Below, in pieces: positions 43,860 through 52,171 of a DNA stretch of 64,000 nt. Source of the DNA: Actinomadura cremea (GTDB lineage: Bacteria > Actinomycetota > Actinomycetes > Streptosporangiales > Streptosporangiaceae); contig NZ_BMRF01000020.1 of assembly GCF_014648495.1 (NCBI RefSeq), forward strand, positions 91,079 to 155,078, given 5' to 3'. How positions within the stretch are numbered: the first letter of the stretch is position 1; each line of letters opens with the position of its first letter. The notes beneath the pieces are model-generated. The model made no database searches. It was not told the DNA's origin and worked only from the letters and a program-made list of their open reading frames with translations. The position numbers and the translations under genes were made by a program.

Positions 43860-44015
43860 ATGCGCCCTGTGGTCGGCGGACACGTGGTGGCGGGCCTGCG
43901 GGCAGTGGGCCGCGGGCAGTGGGCCCGCGGTCAGCGGGCCTGCGGTGGCGGATTCGTGGTGGTGGGCCCGCGGGGTGCGGGTGTGCGGTGGCGGGCCCGC
44001 GGGTCGCGGGCGGGG
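43860..44015. repeat. Degenerate G-rich repeat tract (GCGGGCC/GGTGGCGG units)
   Basis: In the 271-bp gap between the propeller gene and the 724-codon gene, about 150 bp consist of imperfect copies of GTGGGCCCGCGG, GCGGGCCTGCGG and GGTGGCGG-like units. The coding strand is strongly G-rich. No gene is supported here: the frame over 43842-44057 is only a repeat translation. Confidence 0.6.
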
Positions 44016-44037
44016 TGGAACGTGAGCGCGGTGGAGC

Positions 44038-46212
44038 GTGAGCACTGTGGAGCATGAGCTGGTGGGCCTGGCGGGCCCCGGCGGACGGTGGCGGCCGGTG
44101 GCCGCCGTGCCGTTCACCGTCGGGGCGGCGGCGCTGGCGCTGCTGCCGATCCGCCCGGTGTGGCTGTGGGCGTCCCTGATCGTCGCCGTCGCGGCCGTCC
44201 CCTGGCTGCTGGGCGCGCTGCCCGAGGCGCGGCGCCGCCGCCCGCGCCCGTACTGGCGGCTGTCGGCGGACGGCCTGGAGCGCATCGGCCCCGGCGGCCT
44301 CACCCTCACCCGCTACGAGCGCGACCGCATCGACGCCCTCGCCATCACCACCGGCGACGGGGTGCTGACCGTCTTCCACCGGTTCGGCCGGTCGGCGGTG
44401 GGCGCGACGGCGTCGCTCGGGCTGGAGCCGATCGCGCTGTTCGCCACGGCGCGGCGGCTCGGGATCCCGCTGCACCTGCTGGACGGGGAGGCGGGCGACC
44501 TGCTCGACCCGGCCGTGGAGGAGGCGCTGCGCGTCCCCGGCCTGGACGACGGACCGGCGAGCGTCGGGGCGCTGCCCCGCGACCACGCCGCGGAGAAGCG
44601 GCTGCTGGACCAGGAGGCGGCGCTGCTGGCCGCCGCGCACGAGCCGGGCGAGCACCCGCCGCGGCACGGCGGCGAGGTGCGGCTGGACACTCCCGCGCCG
44701 CTGCCGAGCCGCCGCCGGATCACCGTGCTGGGCGCGCTGACCGGGGTGCTGGGCGCGGTGATGATCGCCCGGATCGCGGTGGAGGGGACGAGCGCGTTCG
44801 GCGCGCGGCTCGCCGCGGCCTGCTGGGCGGTCGCCGCGATCGCCGGGCTGCTGGCCGCCCGGCGGCGGCTGGCGCGGGCGGCGCAGGTGCGGTGGACGAT
44901 CTCGCCCGAGCGGCTGCTCGTGCGGACCCGTCCGGGCGGGCGCGCGCCGCTGGAGGTCCCGGCGGCGCGGATCGCGGCGATCGTCGTGGGGCCGGGGCTG
45001 CGGGCCGACCCGCTGTCCGGGGAGCCGCAGCGCGCCGAGCTGGCGGCGCTCGCGTTCGGGCACCGGCTGGAGCTGCTGGCGCGACTGCCCGCCGACGGCC
45101 TCGACGGGTTCCAGCTCGCGCACGCCCTCGACGACCACGGCTACCGGGTGATCACGCCGGGGTCGCGCCCGCCGCGCCGCCCGCACTACGGCCTGGACCG
45201 GGTGCCGGACGTCTTCCCGTGGGTGCCCGGCGGCCGGCTGGTCGTCGCGGACGGCGGCCTGGGCTGGGCGGACGCCGCCGGGGACGTCGTCATGCAGGTG
45301 CCGGGCGAGCACCTCGGGGTGATCGAGCTGCTGACGATCGCCGGGCACGCGTGGGTGCGGCTGCACGACGCCGACGGCGACGAGCTGCTCGCCGCGCCGC
45401 TGTCGGCGCTGCGGATCTCCCGGACGGACCTGCGCGAGTCGGCCCGCCGGGAGGGCCTGCCGGTCAACGACGCCGAGTACGACGCCTACCTGAGCGCCGC
45501 GTTCCACTCGGCGGTGTCGACGCTCGCCGATCCGGGCCCGGACGCCGAGCCCGCCCCCGCGTCGCTGGTGCCGGGCGCCGCGCGGGAGGGCGGGACGGAC
45601 GCGCGCCCGGCCGAGCGCGCCGACGAGCCGGCCGACGACCTGGCCGACGAGCGGGCCGACGCCGACACCGAGGACATCCCGGCCGTGCCCGCGTTCACGC
45701 TCGATCTGGACGCCCCGCCCGGCCCGGCCGCCGCGCCGGGCGCCACCCTCGACGCGACGCGCCGGTCCCGCGCCGGCACGTACGCGATGAGCGTGGCGCT
45801 GTGCGAGGCGGCGGCGCTGCTCGGCGCGGTGTGGCTCGGCCCGGAGCTGGGCGGGTTCAGCCTGGTGGCGAGCTGGGCCGCGCCCGCCGGGGCGCTGGTG
45901 GGGCTCGTCGGCAACTGGCTCTACGACCGGAACCGGTCGCAGCTGCGGGTGTCGGCGGCCGGTCTCGCGGTCGTCACCCGGCGCGGGCGCGTCGAGTGGG
46001 AGCTGGCCCGGAACCGGATCGGCGGCGTCGGCGTGGACGAGTCGTCGGCGCGGTTGCCGCGGCTGGTGGCGTGGGGGCCGTCCGGACGGGTGCTGCGGCA
46101 GGTCGCGTTCCCGCCCGACCTGACCGAGCTGCGCCGCGCCTGCGAGCGCTACGGCGTCCCGTGGGGCCCGCCGGACGCGGACCGTCCGGCCCCGCCCCCG
46201 CCGGAGCTCTGA
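44038..46212 (+). CDS. Large membrane protein with repeated membrane-pair plus PH-like modules
   Basis: This 724-residue protein, from GTG 44038, has unknown function. It shows a repeating plan. A membrane helix pair (~20-60; ~240-285; ~585-625) is followed by a beta-rich stretch that resembles bacterial PH-like (bPH/YdbT) domains: YWRLSADGLERIGPGGLTLT, VRWTISPERLLVRTRPGGRA and LRVSAAGLAVVTRRGRVEWE. A further soluble module lies at ~390-490 (DVFPWVPGGRLVVADGGLGW, LGVIELLTIAGHAWVRLHDA). An acidic linker rich in Asp, Glu and Ala (~505-570) separates the last module. The 3' end overlaps the convergent ThpR gene by 64 bp. Confidence 0.7.
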   Translation: MSTVEHELVGLAGPGGRWRPVAAVPFTVGAAALALLPIRPVWLWASLIVAVAAVPWLLGALPEARRRRPRPYWRLSADGLERIGPGGLTLTRYERDRIDALAITTGDGVLTVFHRFGRSAVGATASLGLEPIALFATARRLGIPLHLLDGEAGDLLDPAVEEALRVPGLDDGPASVGALPRDHAAEKRLLDQEAALLAAAHEPGEHPPRHGGEVRLDTPAPLPSRRRITVLGALTGVLGAVMIARIAVEGTSAFGARLAAACWAVAAIAGLLAARRRLARAAQVRWTISPERLLVRTRPGGRAPLEVPAARIAAIVVGPGLRADPLSGEPQRAELAALAFGHRLELLARLPADGLDGFQLAHALDDHGYRVITPGSRPPRRPHYGLDRVPDVFPWVPGGRLVVADGGLGWADAAGDVVMQVPGEHLGVIELLTIAGHAWVRLHDADGDELLAAPLSALRISRTDLRESARREGLPVNDAEYDAYLSAAFHSAVSTLADPGPDAEPAPASLVPGAAREGGTDARPAERADEPADDLADERADADTEDIPAVPAFTLDLDAPPGPAAAPGATLDATRRSRAGTYAMSVALCEAAALLGAVWLGPELGGFSLVASWAAPAGALVGLVGNWLYDRNRSQLRVSAAGLAVVTRRGRVEWELARNRIGGVGVDESSARLPRLVAWGPSGRVLRQVAFPPDLTELRRACERYGVPWGPPDADRPAPPPPEL

Positions 46213-46778
46213 CGCAGCGACCAGGTGTGCAGCGGCTCGTAGGTGAGTTCGGCGTGCTCCTTGCCGGGCAGGTGGCTGCGCATCAGCCGCACGGAGTCGG
46301 CCGTCCACGGCGAGCCGGCGAACGCCTGGAGCGAGTCCAGCAGCGGGCGCACGTCCACCGGTCGCCGCGACCGCGCGATCGTCAGGTGGGGGCGGAATCC
46401 GCGGTGCTTCTCGGGCGGCATCCCGGCGCGCCGCCCCGCGGCCGTGGTGGACGCCGCGAGCCCCGCGAGGGCGCGGCGGTCGCCGAACAGGCCCGTCCAC
46501 AGGACGCGGGCGTGCGCGCCGCTGCCGGGGAACGCGCCCGCGCCGGCGAGCGACAGCGCCATCCGCTCGTGCCGCTGCACGGCACGTTCCAAACGGGGCA
46601 GGAGCCGGTCGAGCCGCCGGTCGTCGAACTCGCCGAGGAACGTCAGCGTGACGTGGATCAGCTCGCGCGGCGTCCATCTCAGCTCGGGGACGTCGTCGCG
46701 GTGCGGCCGGACGGCCGCTTCGAGTTCGTCCAGGATTTCCGGTGGCGGTACGAGCGCCACGAAGAGCCTCATGTGCAC
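46149..46778 (-). CDS. thpR: RNA 2',3'-cyclic phosphodiesterase
   Basis: This 209-residue 2H-phosphoesterase hydrolyses 2',3'-cyclic phosphate RNA ends to 2'-phosphate. The two catalytic HxTx motifs are HVTLTFLGEF (~42) and HLTIARSRR (~130), with MRLFVALVPPPEILDELE at the start and SHLPGKEHAELTYEPLHTW near the end. A Gly/Ser-rich tail of ~20 residues lies in the overlap with the convergent gene and could be dispensable. Two adjacent Met (46778 and 46772) are possible starts. Confidence 0.92.
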   Translation of the reverse strand: MHMRLFVALVPPPEILDELEAAVRPHRDDVPELRWTPRELIHVTLTFLGEFDDRRLDRLLPRLERAVQRHERMALSLAGAGAFPGSGAHARVLWTGLFGDRRALAGLAASTTAAGRRAGMPPEKHRGFRPHLTIARSRRPVDVRPLLDSLQAFAGSPWTADSVRLMRSHLPGKEHAELTYEPLHTWSLRQSSGGGGAGRSASGGPHGTP

Positions 46779-46824
46779 GTCCCGGGAGCCACCTGACCAG
46801 CTTTTCAGCCGACGGCACCGGTTG

Positions 46825-48252
46825 TCACGCGGTCGCGGCGCCTCGTGCCGGGTCGTGCGGCCGCCGCGCCAGGGCGGCGACGGCGAACGGCACCGTCACG
46901 CACACGATCCCGCCGATGACGATGCTGGCGCGCGGACCGAACGTCTCGGCCACCCATCCGGTGAGCGGGGCGCCGACCGGGTTCGTCCCGAGGAACACCA
47001 GCATGTACAGGCCCATCACACGGCCCCGCATTTCGGGGGCGACGCTGAGCTGCATCGTCGCGTTCGCGGACGTCGTGAACGTCATGAGCGCGATCCCGGT
47101 GGGCACCAGCATCAGCAGGAACGACCAGTAGGTCGGCATCACGCCGGTGAGGATCTCCAGGACGCCGAACACCAGCGCCGCGCCCAGCAGCAGCCGCAGC
47201 CGGGGCCGGGACGCCCGGCGCGCGGCCAGCAGCGCCCCGGTGACCGCACCGAGCGCGATCATGCTGCTGGCGAGGCCGAAGGACGACGCGTCGGTGTGGA
47301 AGACCTCGCGGGCGACGAGCGCGATCGTCGTCTGCAGGTTCATCCCGAAGGTGGCCACGAACCCCACCAGCACCAGGATGATCATCAGGTCGCGGCGGCC
47401 CCGGACGTACCGGAGGCCCTCCATGAGCTGGCCCTTCGCGCGCTTGACGGGCTCGGCGGGGTGCAGTTCGTCGGCCCGCATCGCCTGCAGGCTCAGCAGG
47501 ACGGCGAGGTAGGACGCGGCGTTGACGAGGAACACCGGGCCGGTGCCGATCAGCGCGATCAGCACCCCGGCGACGGCCGGGCCGATCAGCCGGGCGCCGT
47601 TGAAGATCGCGCTGTTCAGCGCGATCGCGTTCGGCAGGTCGCGGCGGCCGACCATCTCGACGGCGAACGCCTGCCGGGTGGGGTTGTCGACGACGGTGGC
47701 GATCCCGAGCCCGAACGCGAGCACGTACACGTGCCACACCGCCGCCGTGCCGGTGACCGACAGCACGCCGAGGACGAGCGCGAGCGCCCCCATCGACACC
47801 TGCGTGATCATCAGGACGCGCCGCTTGCTGTACCGGTCGGCGATCACGCCGCCCCAGAGCCCGAACAGCAGGAGGGGCAGGAACTGCAGGCCGGTGGTGA
47901 TGCCGAGCGCGGTGCCGCTGCTGTGCGTCAGCTCCAGGACCAGCCAGTCCTGGGCGATGCGCTGCATCCAGGTGCCGGTGTTGGACACGACCTGCCCGGT
48001 CGCGAACAGCCGGTAGTTGTGGTTGCGCAGCGACCGGAACATGCCGCCGCCGCTCTCGCCGCCCGGCTCGTCGCCGGTGCCGGAGGGGGGATCGGCAGGG
48101 GGATCGGAGGGGGTGTCCTTGGAGGGAGGGTCCTTGGGGGTGTCGTCGTCGCGGGGGGTGTCGTCGTCGCGGGCACGGCCGGGTGCGGCGGCGGCGGTCG
48201 CCCTGAGCGCCGTGCCCCCGGGTTCGTCGGGTCCCTCATCGCCAGAAGTCAT
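46825..48252 (-). CDS. MFS transporter (MFS_3-type), MarR-linked
   Basis: About 475 residues, from ATG 48252 (or 48258). A long polar N terminus (1-65: repeated DDDTP, PPSKDTPSDPP) precedes FRSLRNHNYRLFATGQVVSN TGTWMQRIAQDWLVL, the typical entry of actinomycete MFS_3 exporters. Then come LLLFGLWGGVIADRYSKRRV (motif A), NPTRQAFAVEMVGRRDLPNA IALNS and VAPEMRGRVMGLYMLVFLGT NPVGAPL. The gene follows a marR gene in the same direction with an AT-rich palindrome overlapping its start, so it is probably MarR-repressed. The MarR, MFS, DUF2530 order resembles M. tuberculosis Rv0876c-Rv0882 as I recall it. Confidence 0.9.
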   Translation of the reverse strand: MTSGDEGPDEPGGTALRATAAAAPGRARDDDTPRDDDTPKDPPSKDTPSDPPADPPSGTGDEPGGESGGGMFRSLRNHNYRLFATGQVVSNTGTWMQRIAQDWLVLELTHSSGTALGITTGLQFLPLLLFGLWGGVIADRYSKRRVLMITQVSMGALALVLGVLSVTGTAAVWHVYVLAFGLGIATVVDNPTRQAFAVEMVGRRDLPNAIALNSAIFNGARLIGPAVAGVLIALIGTGPVFLVNAASYLAVLLSLQAMRADELHPAEPVKRAKGQLMEGLRYVRGRRDLMIILVLVGFVATFGMNLQTTIALVAREVFHTDASSFGLASSMIALGAVTGALLAARRASRPRLRLLLGAALVFGVLEILTGVMPTYWSFLLMLVPTGIALMTFTTSANATMQLSVAPEMRGRVMGLYMLVFLGTNPVGAPLTGWVAETFGPRASIVIGGIVCVTVPFAVAALARRPHDPARGAATA

Positions 48253-48271
48253 TACCATTGCTAACGATAAT
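48251..48271. promoter_or_regulatory. AT-rich MarR-type operator over the MFS start
   Basis: A 21-bp imperfect palindrome, strikingly AT-rich for this genome, with outer arms ATTAyC / GrTAAT and inner TT/AA symmetry. It covers the MFS start codon region and lies ~60 bp after the marR stop, consistent with repression of the exporter by the product of the adjacent marR gene. Confidence 0.6.
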
Positions 48272-48332
48272 CGGGACACGGCGATTCCGGCAAGCCGCGT
48301 TTCCGGCAGGACGGCGTTCGCGCCGCCCGGAA

Positions 48333-48815
48333 TCAGGAACGGCTGAGCTTGTCGATCACCGGCGCGGCCCGGCGCAGGATCTCCCGCTCGTCGTCGGTCA
48401 GCTCCCCCAGCCGCCGCGACAGCCACGCCTCCTTGCGCCGCCGCTCGGCCGCCAGCAGCGTGCATCCGAGCTCGGTCGCCTGCAGGACGACCTGCCGTCC
48501 GTCCGTCGGATGGGGGCTGCGCACCACGAGCCCCTGGTCCTCCAGGTGCCCGATCACGCGCGTCATCGACGGCGGCTGCACCTTCTCGTGGTCGGCCAGC
48601 TCGCGGGGCGTCATCGAGCCGTGCCGCTCGATCGCCGCCAGCGCCGCGAACTGGGTGAGCGGCAGCGGGCTCTGGCCCCCGCCCTCGGACGCCTCCGGGC
48701 GCAGCGTGCGCAGCCGCCGCGACAGCCGCGCGATCGAGATGCGCAGCTCCTCCGCCAGCCCCGGCGACCGCGCGGCGCCGGTGTCGGCGCCGGTGTTCTC
48801 TGTGGCCATGCTCAT
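48333..48815 (-). CDS. MarR-family transcriptional regulator
   Basis: This 160-residue protein starts at ATG 48815 (AGGAGA just upstream); ATG 48809 is an alternative. The winged helix is LTQFAALAAIERHGSMTPRE, LADHEKVQPPSMTRVIGHLE, DQGLVVRSPHPTDGRQVVLQ, ATELG, a complete MarR core with DGRQ in the wing. The C-terminal helices (RKEAWLSRRLGELTDDEREI LRRAAPVI) make the dimer interface. It precedes an MFS exporter gene on the same strand and probably represses it. It is divergent from a DUF2530 gene. Confidence 0.93.
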   Translation of the reverse strand: MSMATENTGADTGAARSPGLAEELRISIARLSRRLRTLRPEASEGGGQSPLPLTQFAALAAIERHGSMTPRELADHEKVQPPSMTRVIGHLEDQGLVVRSPHPTDGRQVVLQATELGCTLLAAERRRKEAWLSRRLGELTDDEREILRRAAPVIDKLSRS

Positions 48816-48904
48816 CGGTCTCCTGTGCCGCCCATGCTGCCATGCCGGACCCGGTCCCGGAGGCGCCCGGTCTCCTCCCGGTGGGGGCACCGTACCCTGA
48901 AGGC

Positions 48905-49171
48905 ATGACGCGCCAGCGCCGCCCCGACCCCCCGCCGATGAAGACCAACGACGTCCGCATCGCGGCCGTCGGCACGGCCGCCTGGGCGGTGGCCCTCGCC
49001 GTCCTGCTCCTGGCCGGCCTCCCCGGTGAGGACGGCTGGTGGATCTGGGTGTGCGTCGCCGGGATCGTCATCGGCCTGTTCGCCACCTGGTACATCCCGC
49101 GCCTGCAGGCGGGCCGGGCGCGGGCCGAGGCCGAACGGGCCACCGCACGCCGCGGACACGAACACTCCTAG
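48905..49171 (+). CDS. DUF2530 small membrane protein
   Basis: This 88-residue protein starts at ATG 48905. It fits DUF2530: PPPMKTNDVRIAAVGTAAWA VALAVLLL, then ICVAGIVIGLFATWYI-like helix 2 (WVCVAGIVIGLFATWYIPRL) and a basic/acidic tail. It has two membrane helices with a short GEDGWW loop. The function is unknown. It is conserved across actinobacteria and located, as here, between marR and DUF3027-type genes. Confidence 0.85.
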   Translation: MTRQRRPDPPPMKTNDVRIAAVGTAAWAVALAVLLLAGLPGEDGWWIWVCVAGIVIGLFATWYIPRLQAGRARAEAERATARRGHEHS

Positions 49172-49181
49172 CCGTCCGCTC

Positions 49182-52169
49182 TCAGCCGTCCAGGTCGCCT
49201 TCCGCCCGCAGGACGGGCAGCGCCCCCGGGTCGCGCAGGACGGCCTCGGCCCGCAGCCGCGACTCCCACTCCCCGGTGGCCCATGCCAGCGCGCGCGCCA
49301 GTCCCGCGGGGCCGTCGGCGTGCACGCGGCCGTCCCCCACCCACCACTGCACGTCCGTGCCGTCCACGGTCAGGCGGTCGTGCGCGCGGTAGACGCCGGG
49401 CGTGTCGGGCAGCACGGCGCGGACGGCCTCCGGGACGGGACGTTCCGCGCCGCCGCCCGCGATCTCGCCCGCCACCTCGTCGCTCGCGAGCGGCAGGTCG
49501 AGCATTTCGGCGAGCCGGTCCTCGCGGCCCCGCGCCGCGATGACGAGCGGCTGCCCGGCCAGCAGCGGCAGCAGGTCGGGACGGTCGAGGACGAGCGCGT
49601 CCGCCGCGTCGACCACCTCGACGCCGCCGTCCACGACGGCCCGCACCCGCTCCGGCGGGTCGGCGCCCGGGTCGGGCGCGTCGGCGAGCGCCGTCCAGAG
49701 TGCGCCGAGCCGGTCGCGGGCGACGTCCCGCGCGGGGTCCGCGAGCCGCTCCAGCAGCTCGCGGGCGCCCCCGGGCTCGTCCAGCAGGTCGTCGAGGGAG
49801 GTCCGGACGCCGAGGGCCGTCAGGAGCCGCTCGTCCGGTCCGTCCGGTCCGTCCGGCGCCACGTCGTACAGCCCGGCCAGCGAGTCGTCCCCGGGCAGCC
49901 GGAACTCGCCCGGCCGGCGCCCGTCCAGGACCGGCCGCCGCCCCAGCCACCAGGCCGTGTAGGACGGGACGGCCGCGCGGCGCCCCGTGTGCAGGACGGC
50001 GTGCGCCGGTTCGACGATCGCGGCGCGCCACGGCGGTGCGGCGAGCAGCCGCAGCGCGGCGCCCCAGTCGTCGACGAGTTCGAGGTCGCGGACGGCCGTC
50101 AGCTCGGGCACGGCCGGGGGCAGTTCCTGCGGGCCGATGCGGCGCAGGACGTCGTCGGCCCAGCGGTCCTCGTCGTCCAGGTCGAGGGTCTCGGCGCCGT
50201 CGGCCAGCGCGGTCAGGTCGACGTCCTCGCCCCGGGCGAGGGCGAACCCGTCGAGGACACCGGCCGCCGCGAGCGTCTCGGCGCCCCACGTGCCGAGCAG
50301 GTCCCCGTCGACCACGCCGAACGGCGCGTCGTCGGCCATCAGCCCCCGCAGCGGGCTGCCGGGCAGCAGCAGCTCGCCCGCGGGGTAGAGCTCGCCGTCC
50401 TCGCCCGGAAGCGCCAGCTCCGCGAGCCACGGCTCGTCCCCCGGGTCGACCGGGCTCGCGGCGACGAGCCCGAGCACCGCCTCGGCGACCGCGCCGGGCT
50501 CCTCGGCGTCGAACGACTCCTCGACGGCGGCCCGCACCGCCGGGTCGGCCAGCACCGCCCGGGGGCCCGCCTCGACCGCGCCCAGCCGCCGCAGCAGCGG
50601 ATGCACGGCGTCCGGATGGACGAACCGCGGCCCCAGCGCCCCGAGCCCCGCCGGGTCGACGCCGTCCGCGATCAGCAGCCCGCGCGGGCCCCGCACCAGC
50701 CGGTCGTCGGCGAGCGGGACGGGCAGCGCGCCGAGGCCGTCCGCGTCCGCCCCGTCCAGGGCCTCGTACACGCCCCGCCACCAGGCCGGTTCCCGCTCGA
50801 TCGCGGCGAGGTCGTCGACCACGTCGGCCAGCTCGATCCGCCGCACCCCGAGCGCCGCGAGCGCCGGGCTCCGCGCGGGCCATCCGGGCGGGAGGAGCCC
50901 GCCGAACACCGCGGGCTCGTCCCCGTGCCCGCCGAGCAGGTCGACGAACGGCGCCGGGGCGTCCAGGACCAGCGCGTCCCGTCCCCGCACCCCGCCGGGC
51001 AGGACGGGCGCGTCCGGGAGCCGTTCGAGGATCGCCCGCCGCAGCCGCGCGTCCAGCTCCCCCGCCGCCACCGGCCCCGGCACGAGCCCGAGCACGCCGG
51101 GCGACGCCGGACGCTCCGCCGCCAGCCGCACGTAGGCGTCGGCGGCGCGCTCCACCAGGAAGTCGGTGAGCGCCCCGGGCGCCACGTGCCGCCGGTCGGG
51201 CGCCAGCGGGAACGATGCGATCAGCAGCGCGGGCAGGTCGAGGGGCTCGTCGGTCGGCGTGGGCGCGTGCAGCGCCCGCGGGACGGCCCCGCCCTCGGGC
51301 AGCGCCCACCGCACCAGCCAGAACGGCCGGTCCCGCTCCTCGACGGGCCGGTCGGCGAGCAGTTCGGCCGGCACCTCCCCGTGCGCCTCGACGGTCGCCC
51401 ACGCGATCCCGTCGACGACCGCGCCGCGGCCGTCCCGCCGGGCGGTGAGGGTCCGGACGTCGCCGTCGACCGTGATCTCGACGGATTCGAGGGCGGGGAG
51501 CGCGAGCAGCAGCGGCGCGCCGACCTCGGCGAGCCGGGACCGGACGGACGCGACGGCGCCGGCGTCGCGCAGCGGCAGCCGGACGGCGGTGTCGAAGCCG
51601 TCCGGGATCGGCGGGGCGTCCTCGGCGGGCAGGGCGAACGGCAGCCGCAGCAGCGGCACGCGGCCGGACCGGCGCTCGACCTCCGGGGCGGCCCCGGGGA
51701 CGCCCTCGGCGAGTGCGCGGGCGCGGTCGCGCGACCAGGCGACGGCGCCCGTGCGGGACGCGATCGCGGGGGCGTCGGTGACGGCGACGACGGCGGCGAA
51801 GCCGACGCCGAAGCGGCCCACGGCGCCCGTGTCGTCCCGTTTCGCGGACGCGCGGAGGGTCGACAGGGCCTCGACCCCGGCGGCGTCGAGGGGCGCACCG
51901 GTGTTCGCGGCCGTGAGAACGTCGCCGTCCAGCGTGACGCGGAGGCGGCCGGGCACTCCGGCGCGCCGGGCGGCGTCGGCGGCGTTCTGCGCCAGTTCGA
52001 CGATCACCCGGTCGCGGTAGCCGCCGAGGGCGTGGTCGTCCTCGGTGTTGGCGTCCTCCCGGAACCGGGCGGGCGACGCCTCCCAGGCGCGCAGCACCCG
52101 CTCGCGGAGGGTCCGGGTGCCGAAGGGGTCGGCGGCGCGGGGGTCGGTGGCCGCGGGGCGGATGGTCAC
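49182..52169 (-). CDS. Sacsin-type Hsp90-like (GHKL) ATPase protein
   Basis: This 995-residue protein starts at GTG 52169, two bases after the DUF3027 stop, so it is translationally coupled. The N-terminal ~200 residues form a sacsin/HSP90-like GHKL ATP-binding domain: N-box VIVELAQNAADAARRAG (catalytic Glu and Asn), VLTAANTGAPLDAAGVEAL, and the glycine-rich lid VGRFGVGFAAVVAVTD. The remaining ~800 residues are Leu/Ala/Asp/Pro-rich with recurrent short motifs and no family I can name. Members are thought to be chaperone-like, but no substrate is established. Its stop is 11 bp from the DUF2530 stop (convergent). Confidence 0.85.
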   Translation of the reverse strand: MTIRPAATDPRAADPFGTRTLRERVLRAWEASPARFREDANTEDDHALGGYRDRVIVELAQNAADAARRAGVPGRLRVTLDGDVLTAANTGAPLDAAGVEALSTLRASAKRDDTGAVGRFGVGFAAVVAVTDAPAIASRTGAVAWSRDRARALAEGVPGAAPEVERRSGRVPLLRLPFALPAEDAPPIPDGFDTAVRLPLRDAGAVASVRSRLAEVGAPLLLALPALESVEITVDGDVRTLTARRDGRGAVVDGIAWATVEAHGEVPAELLADRPVEERDRPFWLVRWALPEGGAVPRALHAPTPTDEPLDLPALLIASFPLAPDRRHVAPGALTDFLVERAADAYVRLAAERPASPGVLGLVPGPVAAGELDARLRRAILERLPDAPVLPGGVRGRDALVLDAPAPFVDLLGGHGDEPAVFGGLLPPGWPARSPALAALGVRRIELADVVDDLAAIEREPAWWRGVYEALDGADADGLGALPVPLADDRLVRGPRGLLIADGVDPAGLGALGPRFVHPDAVHPLLRRLGAVEAGPRAVLADPAVRAAVEESFDAEEPGAVAEAVLGLVAASPVDPGDEPWLAELALPGEDGELYPAGELLLPGSPLRGLMADDAPFGVVDGDLLGTWGAETLAAAGVLDGFALARGEDVDLTALADGAETLDLDDEDRWADDVLRRIGPQELPPAVPELTAVRDLELVDDWGAALRLLAAPPWRAAIVEPAHAVLHTGRRAAVPSYTAWWLGRRPVLDGRRPGEFRLPGDDSLAGLYDVAPDGPDGPDERLLTALGVRTSLDDLLDEPGGARELLERLADPARDVARDRLGALWTALADAPDPGADPPERVRAVVDGGVEVVDAADALVLDRPDLLPLLAGQPLVIAARGREDRLAEMLDLPLASDEVAGEIAGGGAERPVPEAVRAVLPDTPGVYRAHDRLTVDGTDVQWWVGDGRVHADGPAGLARALAWATGEWESRLRAEAVLRDPGALPVLRAEGDLDG

Positions 52170-52171
52170 CG

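Noticed and set aside
43842-44057. A 71-codon plus-strand ORF in the G-rich tract
   Set aside because: The translation consists of repeat-derived Gly/Arg/Val; no start signal and no domain.
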